Source: Chloroflexota bacterium (lineage in GTDB: Bacteria > Chloroflexota > Anaerolineae > UBA4142). Taken from it: a stretch of 64,000 bases of DNA. The stretch lies in NCBI GenBank assembly GCA_016208315.1, contig JACQYF010000005.1:1-64000 (forward strand), written 5' to 3'. The position numbers and the translations under genes were made by a program. The notes below the pieces were generated by a model that was given only the letters and a program-made list of their open reading frames with translations, had not been told where the DNA came from and made no database searches. Positions 8,248 to 15,756 of the stretch are shown here, piece by piece. Each line of letters starts with the position of its first letter. The first letter of the stretch is position 1.

Positions 8248-9152
8248 TCCATCTCCACGCGATTCTTGCCCGCTTCTTTCGCGCGGTCCAGCGCGTTCTC
8301 GCCCCGGCCCACCAACGCGAGATTCTCGGTGAGGTCGGCGCCGGTGCTGCACGCCACGCCGATACTGACCGTCACGTGCAGATCCAATTTGTCGGCGATA
8401 AAGTGATGTTGGGACACAGTCTGCAAGGTCCGGTCGGCGAGCAACTTGGCCCCTGGCTCGTCCGTCTCCGGCATGAGAATCATGAAATCTTGCGTGTCGC
8501 AGCGGCCCACCACGTCCGAAACCCGCACCAGTTTTTTGAGCACCTGGGCCATCTCGACCAGCACCATATCGCCGTACAGAATACCGTGGTCGTGGTTAAT
8601 GTCCGCGAGATTGTCCACATCTACCAACATCAGGGCGAGCGGTGATTTGTAGCGGACGCTGCGGGTTGCCTCGTAAGCGAGCCGGTGCAGTAGATAGCGG
8701 CGATTGTACAGCCGCGTCAACGGGTCGGTGATGGCAAAGAGCATCGGATCGGCGGCGGGCTGCCGCAACTCCCGGATGCGCTCTTGGGCGCGCAGGGCGG
8801 CTTTGGCGCGTGCTCGGACATCGGCGAGGTCGTAGGGCGCCGTAAGGATTTCGGTGAGCGGCAGGCGCGCTTCGCGGACGCGCCGGGCCTGCTCCTGGTT
8901 CTCCGCCAGGAAAATGATCGGCATGTGTTCGGTCGGGTCGAGCGCGCGCAAGGAGCGCGCCACGTCCAGCCCTTCCAGCCCGGACAATTCGACGCCGAGG
9001 AAAACGGCATTCGGCGACTGGTCGAGCGCCAGGTCCACGGCCTCCAGACCGTCCCGGGCCACAATCGGCGAGTGTTTTTCTTCTTTCAACGCGATGTCTA
9101 TCGCTCGCACCGTATAGTTATTGGCAGATGCGACCACAAATTTGCCGGGCAT
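8244..9152 (-). CDS. Degenerate receiver plus degenerate GGDEF protein
   Basis: 302 residues from the ATG at 9152 (GGAGG upstream); the longer ORF-track start runs into a repeat. The N-terminal domain has a CheY fold but lacks the phosphorylation residues: the start is KFVVASANN where the acidic pair should be, the acceptor region is VFLGVELSGLEG with Gly for Asp, and TAPYD replaces TKPxD. The C-terminal domain starts with the normal TDPLTRLYNRRYL and keeps LMLVDVDNLADIN, but the signature loop is RCDTQDF in place of RxGGDEF. It is therefore probably not a phosphorylatable receiver and not an active diguanylate cyclase. A binding or scaffold role is likely, perhaps in c-di-GMP signalling, since a PilZ gene lies 8 kb away. 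Confidence 0.85.
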   Translation of the reverse strand: MPGKFVVASANNYTVRAIDIALKEEKHSPIVARDGLEAVDLALDQSPNAVFLGVELSGLEGLDVARSLRALDPTEHMPIIFLAENQEQARRVREARLPLTEILTAPYDLADVRARAKAALRAQERIRELRQPAADPMLFAITDPLTRLYNRRYLLHRLAYEATRSVRYKSPLALMLVDVDNLADINHDHGILYGDMVLVEMAQVLKKLVRVSDVVGRCDTQDFMILMPETDEPGAKLLADRTLQTVSQHHFIADKLDLHVTVSIGVACSTGADLTENLALVGRGENALDRAKEAGKNRVEME

Positions 9153-9160
9153 ACAACCTC

Positions 9161-9213
9161 CGTAGGGGCGACCCTTGTGGTCGCCCTGGGCGACCACAAG
9201 GGTCGCCCCTACG
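9161..9213. repeat. Perfect 26-bp inverted repeat, GGGGCGACC family
   Basis: Arms of 26 bases, starting TAGGGGCGACCCTTGTGG and its complement, separated by one base. It supplies the stop codon of the cca-like gene (TAG followed by GGGCGACC). Related copies are at 19786, 34653, 47876, 53570 and 62968. Confidence 0.9.
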
Positions 9214-11764
9214 AGATGGACAATTGACTCCTCACCAGAGCTTCTTCTTCCGCGCGCGAGGAGACCTCGCCGTCGAGCCGCGCGGCGCGCAGACGCATCA
9301 GGATTTTTCGATAGCGCGGACCGGGTGGAATACCCATTTGTTTCAAATCATCGCCGGTCAGCTCCGGTGCGACTTGGCGCAGCCGCGTCCGGTAAAGTTC
9401 GATGCGCGCGCGGACGCGCTCGTCCTCCGCGGCCAGCGCGAAAATGGCGAGCGCCGCATCGCCATAGCCCTCGAGCAGGCGATAGATGGCGCTCGGCGCC
9501 ATGGCTTCCGGCGCGGCCAACGGCCCGGCGACCTCGTCGCGCAGCGCGAGCACGTCGTGCAGCGTGGCGTTTTCCGCGTTCGTCAGCTTGAGCCGCAGCG
9601 CGAAATCCGTCGCCTCGCGCGGCGTAAAGCGATAGCACAGCAGACTCAAATACGTGATCGGCGTGGCCGCCGTCTCGCGCGCTGCGCGGAATTTCTCGGC
9701 GTGCCACGCGTCGAACGCGAAGGCGGGATAGATGGCCTTGAGCACGCCGAGGTCGTTCAAGCGCGCCAGGGCTTTCTCCGGCTCGCGCTCTTGCAAGATC
9801 AAGATCAGTTCGTGTTTGATGCGCTGGCCGGTGACGCGGTGCAGCATATCGAGCGCCTCGCCCATCAGCTCGGCCGTGCGCTTTTCGATCTTGAAATCGA
9901 GGCGCTGTTCCAGCCGCGCGGCGCGCAGCATCCGGGTGGGGTCTTCGACAAAGCTGAGGTTGTGCAGGACGCGAATCAAGCCGCGCTGCAAATCCGCCTC
10001 CCCGCCAAACGGGTCGAGCAGTTGCCCGTAACGATCCGGGACGAGGCAGACGGCGAGCGTGTTGATCGTGAAATCGCGACGCCGCAAATCCTGCTTGATC
10101 GAGCTGCGTTCCACTTCCGGCAGCGCGGAAGGGTGCGCGTAAAATTCCGTGCGCGCGGTGGTAAAGTCTAGAGATTGGAGATTGGAGACTGCGGAGCGTC
10201 CCGTAGGGATTGGAGATTGGAGCAGCCACTTGGCGGTGCCAAAGCGAGTGTGACCGTGAACGCGGCCGCCGTACTTGGCCGCGAGCCGCCGCGCGAGTTC
10301 AATCGCGTCGCCGTCCACGACCAGATCGAGATCGAGATTGGGCTGGTTCAAGAGCAGGTCGCGCACAAAGCCGCCGACGATATACAAGCTGCATCCCAGT
10401 TCGTGCGCGGCTTCGCCGGCTTCGTGCAGCAGCTTGGAGAGTTCGGGCGGCAGCCATTTTTCCAGACGCGCGGCCAACTCCGTGGACCGTGAAGGGCCGC
10501 CGGGTTCCCAGCGTTTGATGAGATCGGTGCGTGTGACGATGCCGACGATTTTATTGTCCTCGACGACTGGCACCTGGCCGAGGTCGGACTCGATCATCAC
10601 GGTCCGCAACTTTTCGAGCGAATCGGCCGGCGCAACGGAGACGGGTTTGTGCATGAGCGACTTGATGGGCGCTTTGCTCAATTGGTGGTGCAGGGCGCGA
10701 TCAATCTCGCGCCGCGTGAGCACGCCGACGAGTTTGCCGCGGCGCACGACCGGAAAACCCTCGTGTCCGTAGCGGCGCATCATTTCCGCGGCTTGGGTCA
10801 CGGTCGTGTCCGGTTCGAGCGTGTGGACGCCAAACGACATCAGCTCGCGCACGGTGACGGCCGGCTTGACCTGTTCTTTGAGCAGCTTGAGCAGTTTCGA
10901 TTTCGTCGCGCGCAAATCCCTATCGGGAATCAACGCGGCCGCGGCTTTGTCGTGACCGCCGCCGCCGAATTGCTCGGCGATCTCGGCCACGTCAATCGCG
11001 GCGTGATCCGAGCGCGCGACCATTTGGATATGGTCGTCCATCTGCACGAGGAGGAACAGCGCGGCGGGATCGTACAGCTCGCGAATCTGGTGCGCGAGCG
11101 TGGAGACCTCTTCCGTGTACTGATCGGCGCGCACGGCGGCGATCGCAATCGCGTGGCCGGCCACCTCAACCGTTTGGACGCGTTCGAGGAGTTTTTGGTA
11201 AAGGGCGCGCTGCTCGGCGGTGAGTGGATGATGCAAAAAATCGTTGACGACGGCGAGACTCGCGCCGGACTCGAGCAAGAACGCGGCCGCGTTAACGTCG
11301 CGGGCCGTAGTCGTCACGTACAAGAGCGAGCCGGTATCTTCGTAGATTCCGAGCAGGAGCAGCGTCGCCTCGATGGGCGCGAGGGGCAGTTCTTTTTCGC
11401 GGATTTCTTCAACGAAGAGCGTCGTGGTCGCGCCCACTTCGCCGCCGCAAAACGTCCAGCCCTTTTTGAGTTCGCGCGTCAGGGGATGATGGTCAACGAT
11501 GTGGATCTGCGCGTCCTGCTTGATGCCGCGCGCCGAAGGCGGGTTCTGCGTATCCACGAGCACGACTTGCTTCAAATGGCGGCGGGGCAAATCTTCCTGG
11601 CGGGTCAAGGCGAGCGCGTCGCCATAGAGCGTGCAAAAATCGCGCACGTTGCGGTTGAGGCGGCGCGGCAGCACGGCAATGGCTTCGGGGTAGCATTTTT
11701 TGGCGCCGAGGAGCGCGGCGAGCGCATCGAAATCGGCATTTTCGTGCGTGAGGATCGCGTCCAT
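9209..11764 (-). CDS. cca: DHH/DHHA1-CBS-CBS-tRNA nucleotidyltransferase fusion
   Basis: 851 residues from the ATG at 11764. Domains in order: DHH phosphoesterase (THENADFDALAAL, VDHH), DHHA1 with FGGGGHDKAA, two CBS domains (about residues 310-430), then a class II poly(A) polymerase/CCA head (GGFVRDLLL, DLDLVVDGD, RRDFTINTLA) and its RNA-binding domain. This order is known in Aquifex, Chloroflexota and others, where the protein adds A or CCA to tRNA 3' ends; the DHH part suggests an additional nuclease activity. Residues about 513-532 (SPIPTGRSAVSNLQS) are encoded by a dispersed repeat inserted in a beta-turn before FTTARTEFY. The stop codon is part of the 9161 repeat. TATAAT ends only 10 bases before the ATG and there is no Shine-Dalgarno site, so translation is probably leaderless. 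Confidence 0.93.
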   Translation of the reverse strand: MDAILTHENADFDALAALLGAKKCYPEAIAVLPRRLNRNVRDFCTLYGDALALTRQEDLPRRHLKQVVLVDTQNPPSARGIKQDAQIHIVDHHPLTRELKKGWTFCGGEVGATTTLFVEEIREKELPLAPIEATLLLLGIYEDTGSLLYVTTTARDVNAAAFLLESGASLAVVNDFLHHPLTAEQRALYQKLLERVQTVEVAGHAIAIAAVRADQYTEEVSTLAHQIRELYDPAALFLLVQMDDHIQMVARSDHAAIDVAEIAEQFGGGGHDKAAAALIPDRDLRATKSKLLKLLKEQVKPAVTVRELMSFGVHTLEPDTTVTQAAEMMRRYGHEGFPVVRRGKLVGVLTRREIDRALHHQLSKAPIKSLMHKPVSVAPADSLEKLRTVMIESDLGQVPVVEDNKIVGIVTRTDLIKRWEPGGPSRSTELAARLEKWLPPELSKLLHEAGEAAHELGCSLYIVGGFVRDLLLNQPNLDLDLVVDGDAIELARRLAAKYGGRVHGHTRFGTAKWLLQSPIPTGRSAVSNLQSLDFTTARTEFYAHPSALPEVERSSIKQDLRRRDFTINTLAVCLVPDRYGQLLDPFGGEADLQRGLIRVLHNLSFVEDPTRMLRAARLEQRLDFKIEKRTAELMGEALDMLHRVTGQRIKHELILILQEREPEKALARLNDLGVLKAIYPAFAFDAWHAEKFRAARETAATPITYLSLLCYRFTPREATDFALRLKLTNAENATLHDVLALRDEVAGPLAAPEAMAPSAIYRLLEGYGDAALAIFALAAEDERVRARIELYRTRLRQVAPELTGDDLKQMGIPPGPRYRKILMRLRAARLDGEVSSRAEEEALVRSQLSIS
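10168..10224. repeat. Dispersed repeat inserted in frame within the cca-like gene
   Basis: Contains GAGATTGGAGATTGGAGACT, then GCGGAGCGTCCCGTAGGG and more GATTGGAG units. The same about 40-base series (with GGAGGG for GTAGGG) lies between lpdA and its downstream neighbour at 61590-61640. Confidence 0.8.
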
Positions 11765-11773
11765 CGCCGCGGA

Positions 11774-11779
11774 ATTATA
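11774..11779 (-). promoter_or_regulatory. -10 element of a probably leaderless cca promoter
   Basis: TATAAT on the minus strand (preceded by GTGC). A start site about seven bases on would fall within a few bases of the ATG at 11764. The -35 box is weak (GTTGCG at 16 bases). Confidence 0.55.
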
Positions 11780-11802
11780 GCACAATTCCCCGGAACGCAA
11801 CA

Positions 11803-11862
11803 CCCACCGCCCATACGCCCAAACCCAAGTGTGGGGGTATGGGAGTGGGGAGTATGGGGGTT
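11803..11862. repeat. Hairpin of degenerate GTGGGAGTATGGG units
   Basis: CACCCACCGCCCATACGCCC is mirrored by GTGTGGGGGTATGGGAGTGG. The family recurs at 15298, 28908, 37322, 37657 and inside lhr at 56606. Confidence 0.75.
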
Positions 11863-11890
11863 GACTAGACATTCGTTGATGGGGGACAAT
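11861..11890 (+). promoter_or_regulatory. Candidate promoter of the ECF sigma operon
   Basis: TTGACT, an 18-base spacer, then GACAAT. It begins immediately at the end of the preceding repeat. A separate ECF-type autoregulatory promoter closer to the gene cannot be excluded. Confidence 0.4.
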
Positions 11891-11953
11891 GCTGTGAAAG
11901 CCACGTTCGGATAGGCAAATGCAAAGTACGATGGGAAACGTATTACGAGTAGA

Positions 11954-12571
11954 ATGTTCTCAACTCGTCCGATCTATTTTCGGGTGGCGCCCGTGACGTC
12001 GCTCGAACAAGCTGACGGAGAACTGATCGCCCGCGTCAAACGGCGAGATAGTCAGGCGCTGGAGGTTTTGTACGACCGCTACGCGGCCCAAGCGATGGGT
12101 ATCGCGCTCAAGATTGTGCGCGAGAACGGCGCGGCGGAAGAGATCGTGCAAGAGGCATTTTGGCGCGTCTGGAAGTCGGCGGAATCGTACGACGCGAGCC
12201 GCGGCGCGGTCACGTACTGGCTCTTTGGCATCGTCCGCAATTTGGCGATAGACGAATTGCGGCATCGCGCCGCGCGCCCGGTGAACCTGGACGGCGACGA
12301 AAACGACCAAGGCGCGCTCGAAATTCCGGACGGCGCGCCCGACGTGAGCGAAGTGGCCTGGAACCAATGGCAGGCGGAACAAATTGATAAAGCGGTAACG
12401 CAATTGCCCGATGCTCAGCGCCAGGTGATTCAGCTCGCGTATTTTCAGGGCTTGACGCGAGTTGAAATTGCCGAGCGGTTGGGCGAGCCGCCCGGCACGA
12501 TTCACACGCGGGCGCGGCTCGCGCTGCAAAAGTTGAGGACGGTTCTGGCTCCGTTGGGGCTGGAGGACTGA
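11954..12571 (+). CDS. ECF-family RNA polymerase sigma factor (SigK-like)
   Basis: 205 residues. Region 2 has LYDRYAAQAMGIALKIV and EEIVQEAFWRVWKSAESYD with the core-binding and -10 recognition helices (WLFGIVRNLAIDELRHR). Region 4 has LPDAQRQVIQLAYFQGLTRV and EIAERLGEPPGTIHTRARLA, the helix-turn-helix for the -35 element. It resembles the SigK/ECF19-type group that pairs with RskA anti-sigma factors, and the next gene is such an anti-sigma. The two genes overlap by one base (TGATG), so they are translationally coupled. The likely job is to switch on an envelope or redox stress regulon in response to the membrane anti-sigma factor. Confidence 0.92.
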   Translation: MFSTRPIYFRVAPVTSLEQADGELIARVKRRDSQALEVLYDRYAAQAMGIALKIVRENGAAEEIVQEAFWRVWKSAESYDASRGAVTYWLFGIVRNLAIDELRHRAARPVNLDGDENDQGALEIPDGAPDVSEVAWNQWQAEQIDKAVTQLPDAQRQVIQLAYFQGLTRVEIAERLGEPPGTIHTRARLALQKLRTVLAPLGLED

Positions 12572-13353
12572 TGGATACTCACGTGGAAGAGCTGATTCCG
12601 TTCTATGTGCTGGGGGGATTGAATGCGGGAGAGATGGAGAGAGTAGAGCGGCATCTGCCACACTGCGCGAGCTGTCGCACGCTGTTGGAAGAGATGCGTG
12701 CCGGGGCTGAAGCCGTGCCGTATGCGGCAGCGCCTGTCCGACCCGCGTCACGTGTCAAACAGCAACTGTTCGCGCGCGTCGAAGAGGATTTGCGCGTACC
12801 GCACTCGGCGCCCCAGCCGCGTCTCACGACGCCCCGAACAAGCTTTTTCGATTTTCTACGCGCCGCTAGTCCCGCGCTTGCGCTCGCGAGCATTGTGCTC
12901 TTCCTCACCGCGGTCGCGTGGGCGCTGTCGCTAAACTGGGAAGTGGACAAGCTGCGCGCTCTGAATCGCTCCCTTGCCGCGCAAGTGAACCAGCAAGCGG
13001 CGGCGATCAATGTCCTCGGTCGCCCGAATGTCGCCGTCAAGAATTTCGAGCCAACTCAAGTTCAGCCGCAAGCGCGGGGACGGTTCTATGCCGATTTTCG
13101 CGACAACCAGGCGCTCGTGGTCGTATCGGGAATGAAACCTTTGCCGGACAATCGCGTGTATGAAGTTTGGTTGATCAAGGACAAAACTCCGGTGGGGGTC
13201 GGCACTTTTACAGTGGACGCGAATGGTACCGGACAAATCCTGATCAATGCGCCTCAAGTAATTGGCTCGTATCAGATTTCTGCATTGACGGAAGAACCTC
13301 AGGGCGGCAGCATGTTGCCGACGACGGATATCCTGATGGCAAGTAATTTCTAG
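12571..13353 (+). CDS. RskA-family transmembrane anti-sigma factor
   Basis: 260 residues. The N-terminus is a cytoplasmic zinc-finger-like anti-sigma domain with HxxxCxxC (HLPHCASCRTLLEEM). One membrane helix follows at about residues 95-120 (ALALASIVLFLTAVAWAL), then a short coiled coil and the extracytoplasmic RskA domain (ARGRFYADFRDNQALVVVSG, VYEVWLIKDKTPVGVGTF). Family knowledge: such proteins hold the cognate sigma factor at the membrane until proteolysis or a redox signal releases it. It overlaps the sigma gene by one base and is followed by a strong terminator, so the operon has two genes. Confidence 0.9.
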   Translation: MDTHVEELIPFYVLGGLNAGEMERVERHLPHCASCRTLLEEMRAGAEAVPYAAAPVRPASRVKQQLFARVEEDLRVPHSAPQPRLTTPRTSFFDFLRAASPALALASIVLFLTAVAWALSLNWEVDKLRALNRSLAAQVNQQAAAINVLGRPNVAVKNFEPTQVQPQARGRFYADFRDNQALVVVSGMKPLPDNRVYEVWLIKDKTPVGVGTFTVDANGTGQILINAPQVIGSYQISALTEEPQGGSMLPTTDILMASNF

Positions 13354-13392
13354 CACGAAAAAAAGTGGTGCGACTAGACTGCCCAGATCGAA

Positions 13393-13425
13393 AGACGCCT
13401 ACCGGTGTACGAGAGGTAGGCGTCT
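13393..13425 (+). terminator. Rho-independent terminator of the sigma/anti-sigma operon
   Basis: Eleven-base arms AGACGCCTACC and GGTAGGCGTCT with an 11-base loop, followed by TTTAATTTCT. Confidence 0.8.
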
Positions 13426-13503
13426 TTAATTTCTCTGGATAAATGCAAATTTCAAATCGCACCGTATAGTAGAGTGAAAACGACGATGAGAGGAGAAAGT
13501 GAT

Positions 13504-14817
13504 ATGAAAACGTTCAGAAAATCAACTGTGTTAGTGGCCGCGTTCTTGGTCGTGGCGGCTCTCACACTGAGCGCGTGTGCGCCTGCCGCACAGCCAACTG
13601 TCGCGCCCGCGCCGTCCGTTCCCGCACCGACCGCGATGCCGCAAATGGCGCCGACCCCTCAGCCCACTGCGATGCCGACTCAAGCGCCAAACTCAATGCC
13701 TGCTCAGGCACCGACGACCGGCGCGGGCACGAAATCTACTGCGCTCCGCACGGCCCTCAACAATTTACTTGGCGAGCACGTAATCCTCGCGGCGAATGCG
13801 ACCAATGCGGCACTGGGCGGACGCAATGACGAATTCAAAGCGGCCGCCGATGCGCTCGACGCCAATTCCGTTGCGCTCTCCAAGGCGATTGGCTCGGTGT
13901 ACGGGACCGACGCGGAAAACGCCTTCCTGCCTTTGTGGCGCAAGCACATCAGTTTCTTTGTAGATTACACCCAAGGCGTCGCGGCGAATGACAAGGCCAA
14001 GCAGGATAAAGCGGTCAACGATCTGATCGGTTACACAACGGATTTTGGCGCATTCCTCAACAGCGCCAATCCGAACCTGCCTGCCGATACGGTCGCGAGC
14101 TTGGTCAAAGACCACGTCGTAGGATTGAAAGCGGTCGTGGACGCGCAAGCGGCGAAGGACTATGCCGGAGCTTACACCAAGCAGCGCGAAGCGTACCAAC
14201 ACATGCAGACGATTGCGGACCCACTCGCGGGCGCGATTGTCAAACAATTCCCTGACAAGTTCGATGGAGCGACAGACACTAAGTCGGGCGACTTGCATAC
14301 GGCCCTGAATAAACTGCTGCAAGAGCACGCCTATCTCGCGGCCGCGGCGACCAACGCGGCGCTGGGTGGACGCAATGACGAATTCAAGGCGGCCGCCGAC
14401 GCGCTCGACGGCAATTCCGTTGACCTATCTAAGGCCATCGGTTCCGTCTACGGTGGTGATGCGGAAAAAGCGTTCCTGCCCTTGTGGCGCAAGCATATCG
14501 GTTTCTTCGTTGACTATACGACCGGCGTTGCCACCCAGGACAAGGCCAAACAGGACAAAGCGGTCAACGACTTGATCGGTTACACCAGGGATTTTGGGGC
14601 TTTCCTCAACAGCGCGAACCCGAACCTGCCCGCGGACGCGGTGTCCGATCTCGTCCAAAAACACGTGGTGGGGTTGAAGAGTGTCGTAGATGCGCAAGGG
14701 ACCAAGGACTATGCCGCAGCGTACACTTCTCTGCGCGATGCAGCCGGCCACATGCAAATGATCGCCGACCCGCTGTCGGACGCGATTGTCAAGCAGTTCC
14801 CGGACAAGTTCCGTTAG
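13504..14817 (+). CDS. Lipoprotein with two copies of an all-helical domain
   Basis: 437 residues from the ATG at 13504 (AGAGGAG upstream). Signal peptide with lipobox LSAC, then a Pro/Ala/Thr-rich linker of about 60 residues. Two copies of a roughly 165-residue helical domain follow, each running from LNNLLGEHVILAANATNAAL or its twin through AIGSVYG, FLPLWRKHI, FFVDYT, AVNDLIGYT, FGAFLNSANPNLPAD and IVKQFPDKF. The copies are close to 80% identical by eye, so the duplication is recent. Related domains occur in Firmicutes proteins sometimes labelled copper amine oxidase N-terminal, but no function is demonstrated. A cupredoxin lipoprotein follows 90 bases downstream, so a metal or redox role at the cell surface is possible. 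Conserved His, Trp and Arg (LWRKH) are candidate ligands. Confidence 0.8.
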   Translation: MKTFRKSTVLVAAFLVVAALTLSACAPAAQPTVAPAPSVPAPTAMPQMAPTPQPTAMPTQAPNSMPAQAPTTGAGTKSTALRTALNNLLGEHVILAANATNAALGGRNDEFKAAADALDANSVALSKAIGSVYGTDAENAFLPLWRKHISFFVDYTQGVAANDKAKQDKAVNDLIGYTTDFGAFLNSANPNLPADTVASLVKDHVVGLKAVVDAQAAKDYAGAYTKQREAYQHMQTIADPLAGAIVKQFPDKFDGATDTKSGDLHTALNKLLQEHAYLAAAATNAALGGRNDEFKAAADALDGNSVDLSKAIGSVYGGDAEKAFLPLWRKHIGFFVDYTTGVATQDKAKQDKAVNDLIGYTRDFGAFLNSANPNLPADAVSDLVQKHVVGLKSVVDAQGTKDYAAAYTSLRDAAGHMQMIADPLSDAIVKQFPDKFR

Positions 14818-14827
14818 TCAATTCGTC

Positions 14828-14892
14828 AACTAGGGAATTGGGCAATCAGGCAATCGGGGATCACACAACAATCCCTGGTTGTCTGATTGCTT
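14828..14892. repeat. Hairpin of degenerate CAATCAGGCAATC units
   Basis: AATTGGGCAATCAGGCAATC faces CCTGGTTGTCTGATTGCTTG. It begins 11 bases after the lipoprotein stop. Confidence 0.65.
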
Positions 14893-14908
14893 GGAAGAGG
14901 AAAACGCG

Positions 14909-15295
14909 ATGAAATACTTGCGCGTGGTCATTCTTTTGTTAGTGCTGCTCGTCGCCGCTTGCAGTTCGGAGTCTGCGCCAACTCCCGCGGCCGCGCCGAC
15001 AATAGCCGCGGCCACTCAACCGGCGAAGGTAGCGGAGAACGTCGAAATCAAAACGTTCTCGTTCAAGCCCAACCGGATAAAAGTCAAAGCGGGCAGCACT
15101 GTCACGTGGACGAACCAGGACGGCATCGAACACAGCATCACCGGCGGCTTGCCGCCGACTCCTTCCGGCGCATTCGATTCGGATTTTATCACCAAGGGCC
15201 AGACGTTTTCCTTCGCCTTCGACAAACCGGGCGAATATACCTACTTTTGCAAACGCCATAATTCGATGCAAGGCATGGTGAGCGTCACGCCGTAA
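14909..15295 (+). CDS. Cupredoxin (plastocyanin/azurin-like) lipoprotein
   Basis: 128 residues from the ATG at 14909 (GGAAGAGG upstream). Signal peptide LRVVILLLVLLVAAC with lipobox Cys at about residue 18. After a short Ala/Pro/Thr linker comes a single blue-copper domain. The type 1 copper ligands are visible: His in DGIEHSITGG, then Cys, His and Met in YFCKRHNSMQGM. It should carry one electron per copper outside the membrane. Its partner is unknown; no oxidase or nitrite reductase genes are in the window, and the nearest candidate is the duplicated-domain lipoprotein upstream. The stop codon TAA runs straight into the 15298 repeat. Confidence 0.92.
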   Translation: MKYLRVVILLLVLLVAACSSESAPTPAAAPTIAAATQPAKVAENVEIKTFSFKPNRIKVKAGSTVTWTNQDGIEHSITGGLPPTPSGAFDSDFITKGQTFSFAFDKPGEYTYFCKRHNSMQGMVSVTP

Positions 15296-15297
15296 TA

Positions 15298-15356
15298 CAC
15301 TCCCATACTCCCATACTCCCAAACCCAAGTATGGAGGTATGGGAGTGTGGGAGCAG
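15298..15356. repeat. Hairpin of degenerate ACTCCCAT units
   Basis: ACACTCCCATACTCCCATAC faces GTATGGGAGTGTGGGAG. It lies between the convergent cupredoxin and small membrane-protein genes and may terminate both. Confidence 0.75.
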
Positions 15357-15379
15357 GGGCGTACAATACCACCTGACGA

Positions 15380-15745
15380 TCATCCTGCCGACCGATGGTG
15401 CGCCTTGGCTGGATTGATCTTGGAGCGGGCGGACTTGACCAGGGCTTCCCACGTGTTGCCGCTCACTACGGGCGCCACATACGTCCAGAGCAATACGATA
15501 ACAAAGGCCAATAGCCCGACGGCAACCACGACGAGCCACGACTCCGGCTGGTTATTGGCAAGGTTAGGCGCCAAGCCCACGGCCATCCCCAGGGCGATAA
15601 CAAAGCCCGTGGCAATCCCCGCGACACTGGCGAAGGACATCCTGGTTGGGCGTTTGCGCAGCGCATACATCGCCCCGACCAGGTTCACAAAGACCCAGAG
15701 GAGTACCAACCCACATGACAGGACCAGCTTAGCGACTGCGTCCAC
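15380..15745 (-). CDS. Small three-helix membrane protein of unknown function
   Basis: 121 residues. The ORF track shows this frame as part of a longer ORF that overlaps the thymidylate synthase gene. AAGGAGCG lies five bases before a GTG at 15745, which gives a compact protein with three membrane helices: LVLSCGLVLLWVFVNLVGAM, VAGIATGFVIALGMAVGLA and WLVVVAVGLLAFVIVLLWTY. The C-terminal tail is basic and cytosolic. It starts 11 bases after the upstream gene's stop, so it is probably in that operon. No family was recognised. Confidence 0.6.
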   Translation of the reverse strand: MDAVAKLVLSCGLVLLWVFVNLVGAMYALRKRPTRMSFASVAGIATGFVIALGMAVGLAPNLANNQPESWLVVVAVGLLAFVIVLLWTYVAPVVSGNTWEALVKSARSKINPAKAHHRSAG

Positions 15746-15756
15746 GACGCTCCTTG

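Noticed and set aside
9128-10171. 347-residue plus-strand ORF
   Set aside because: Antisense to cca; its start comes from the GGGGCGACC repeat.
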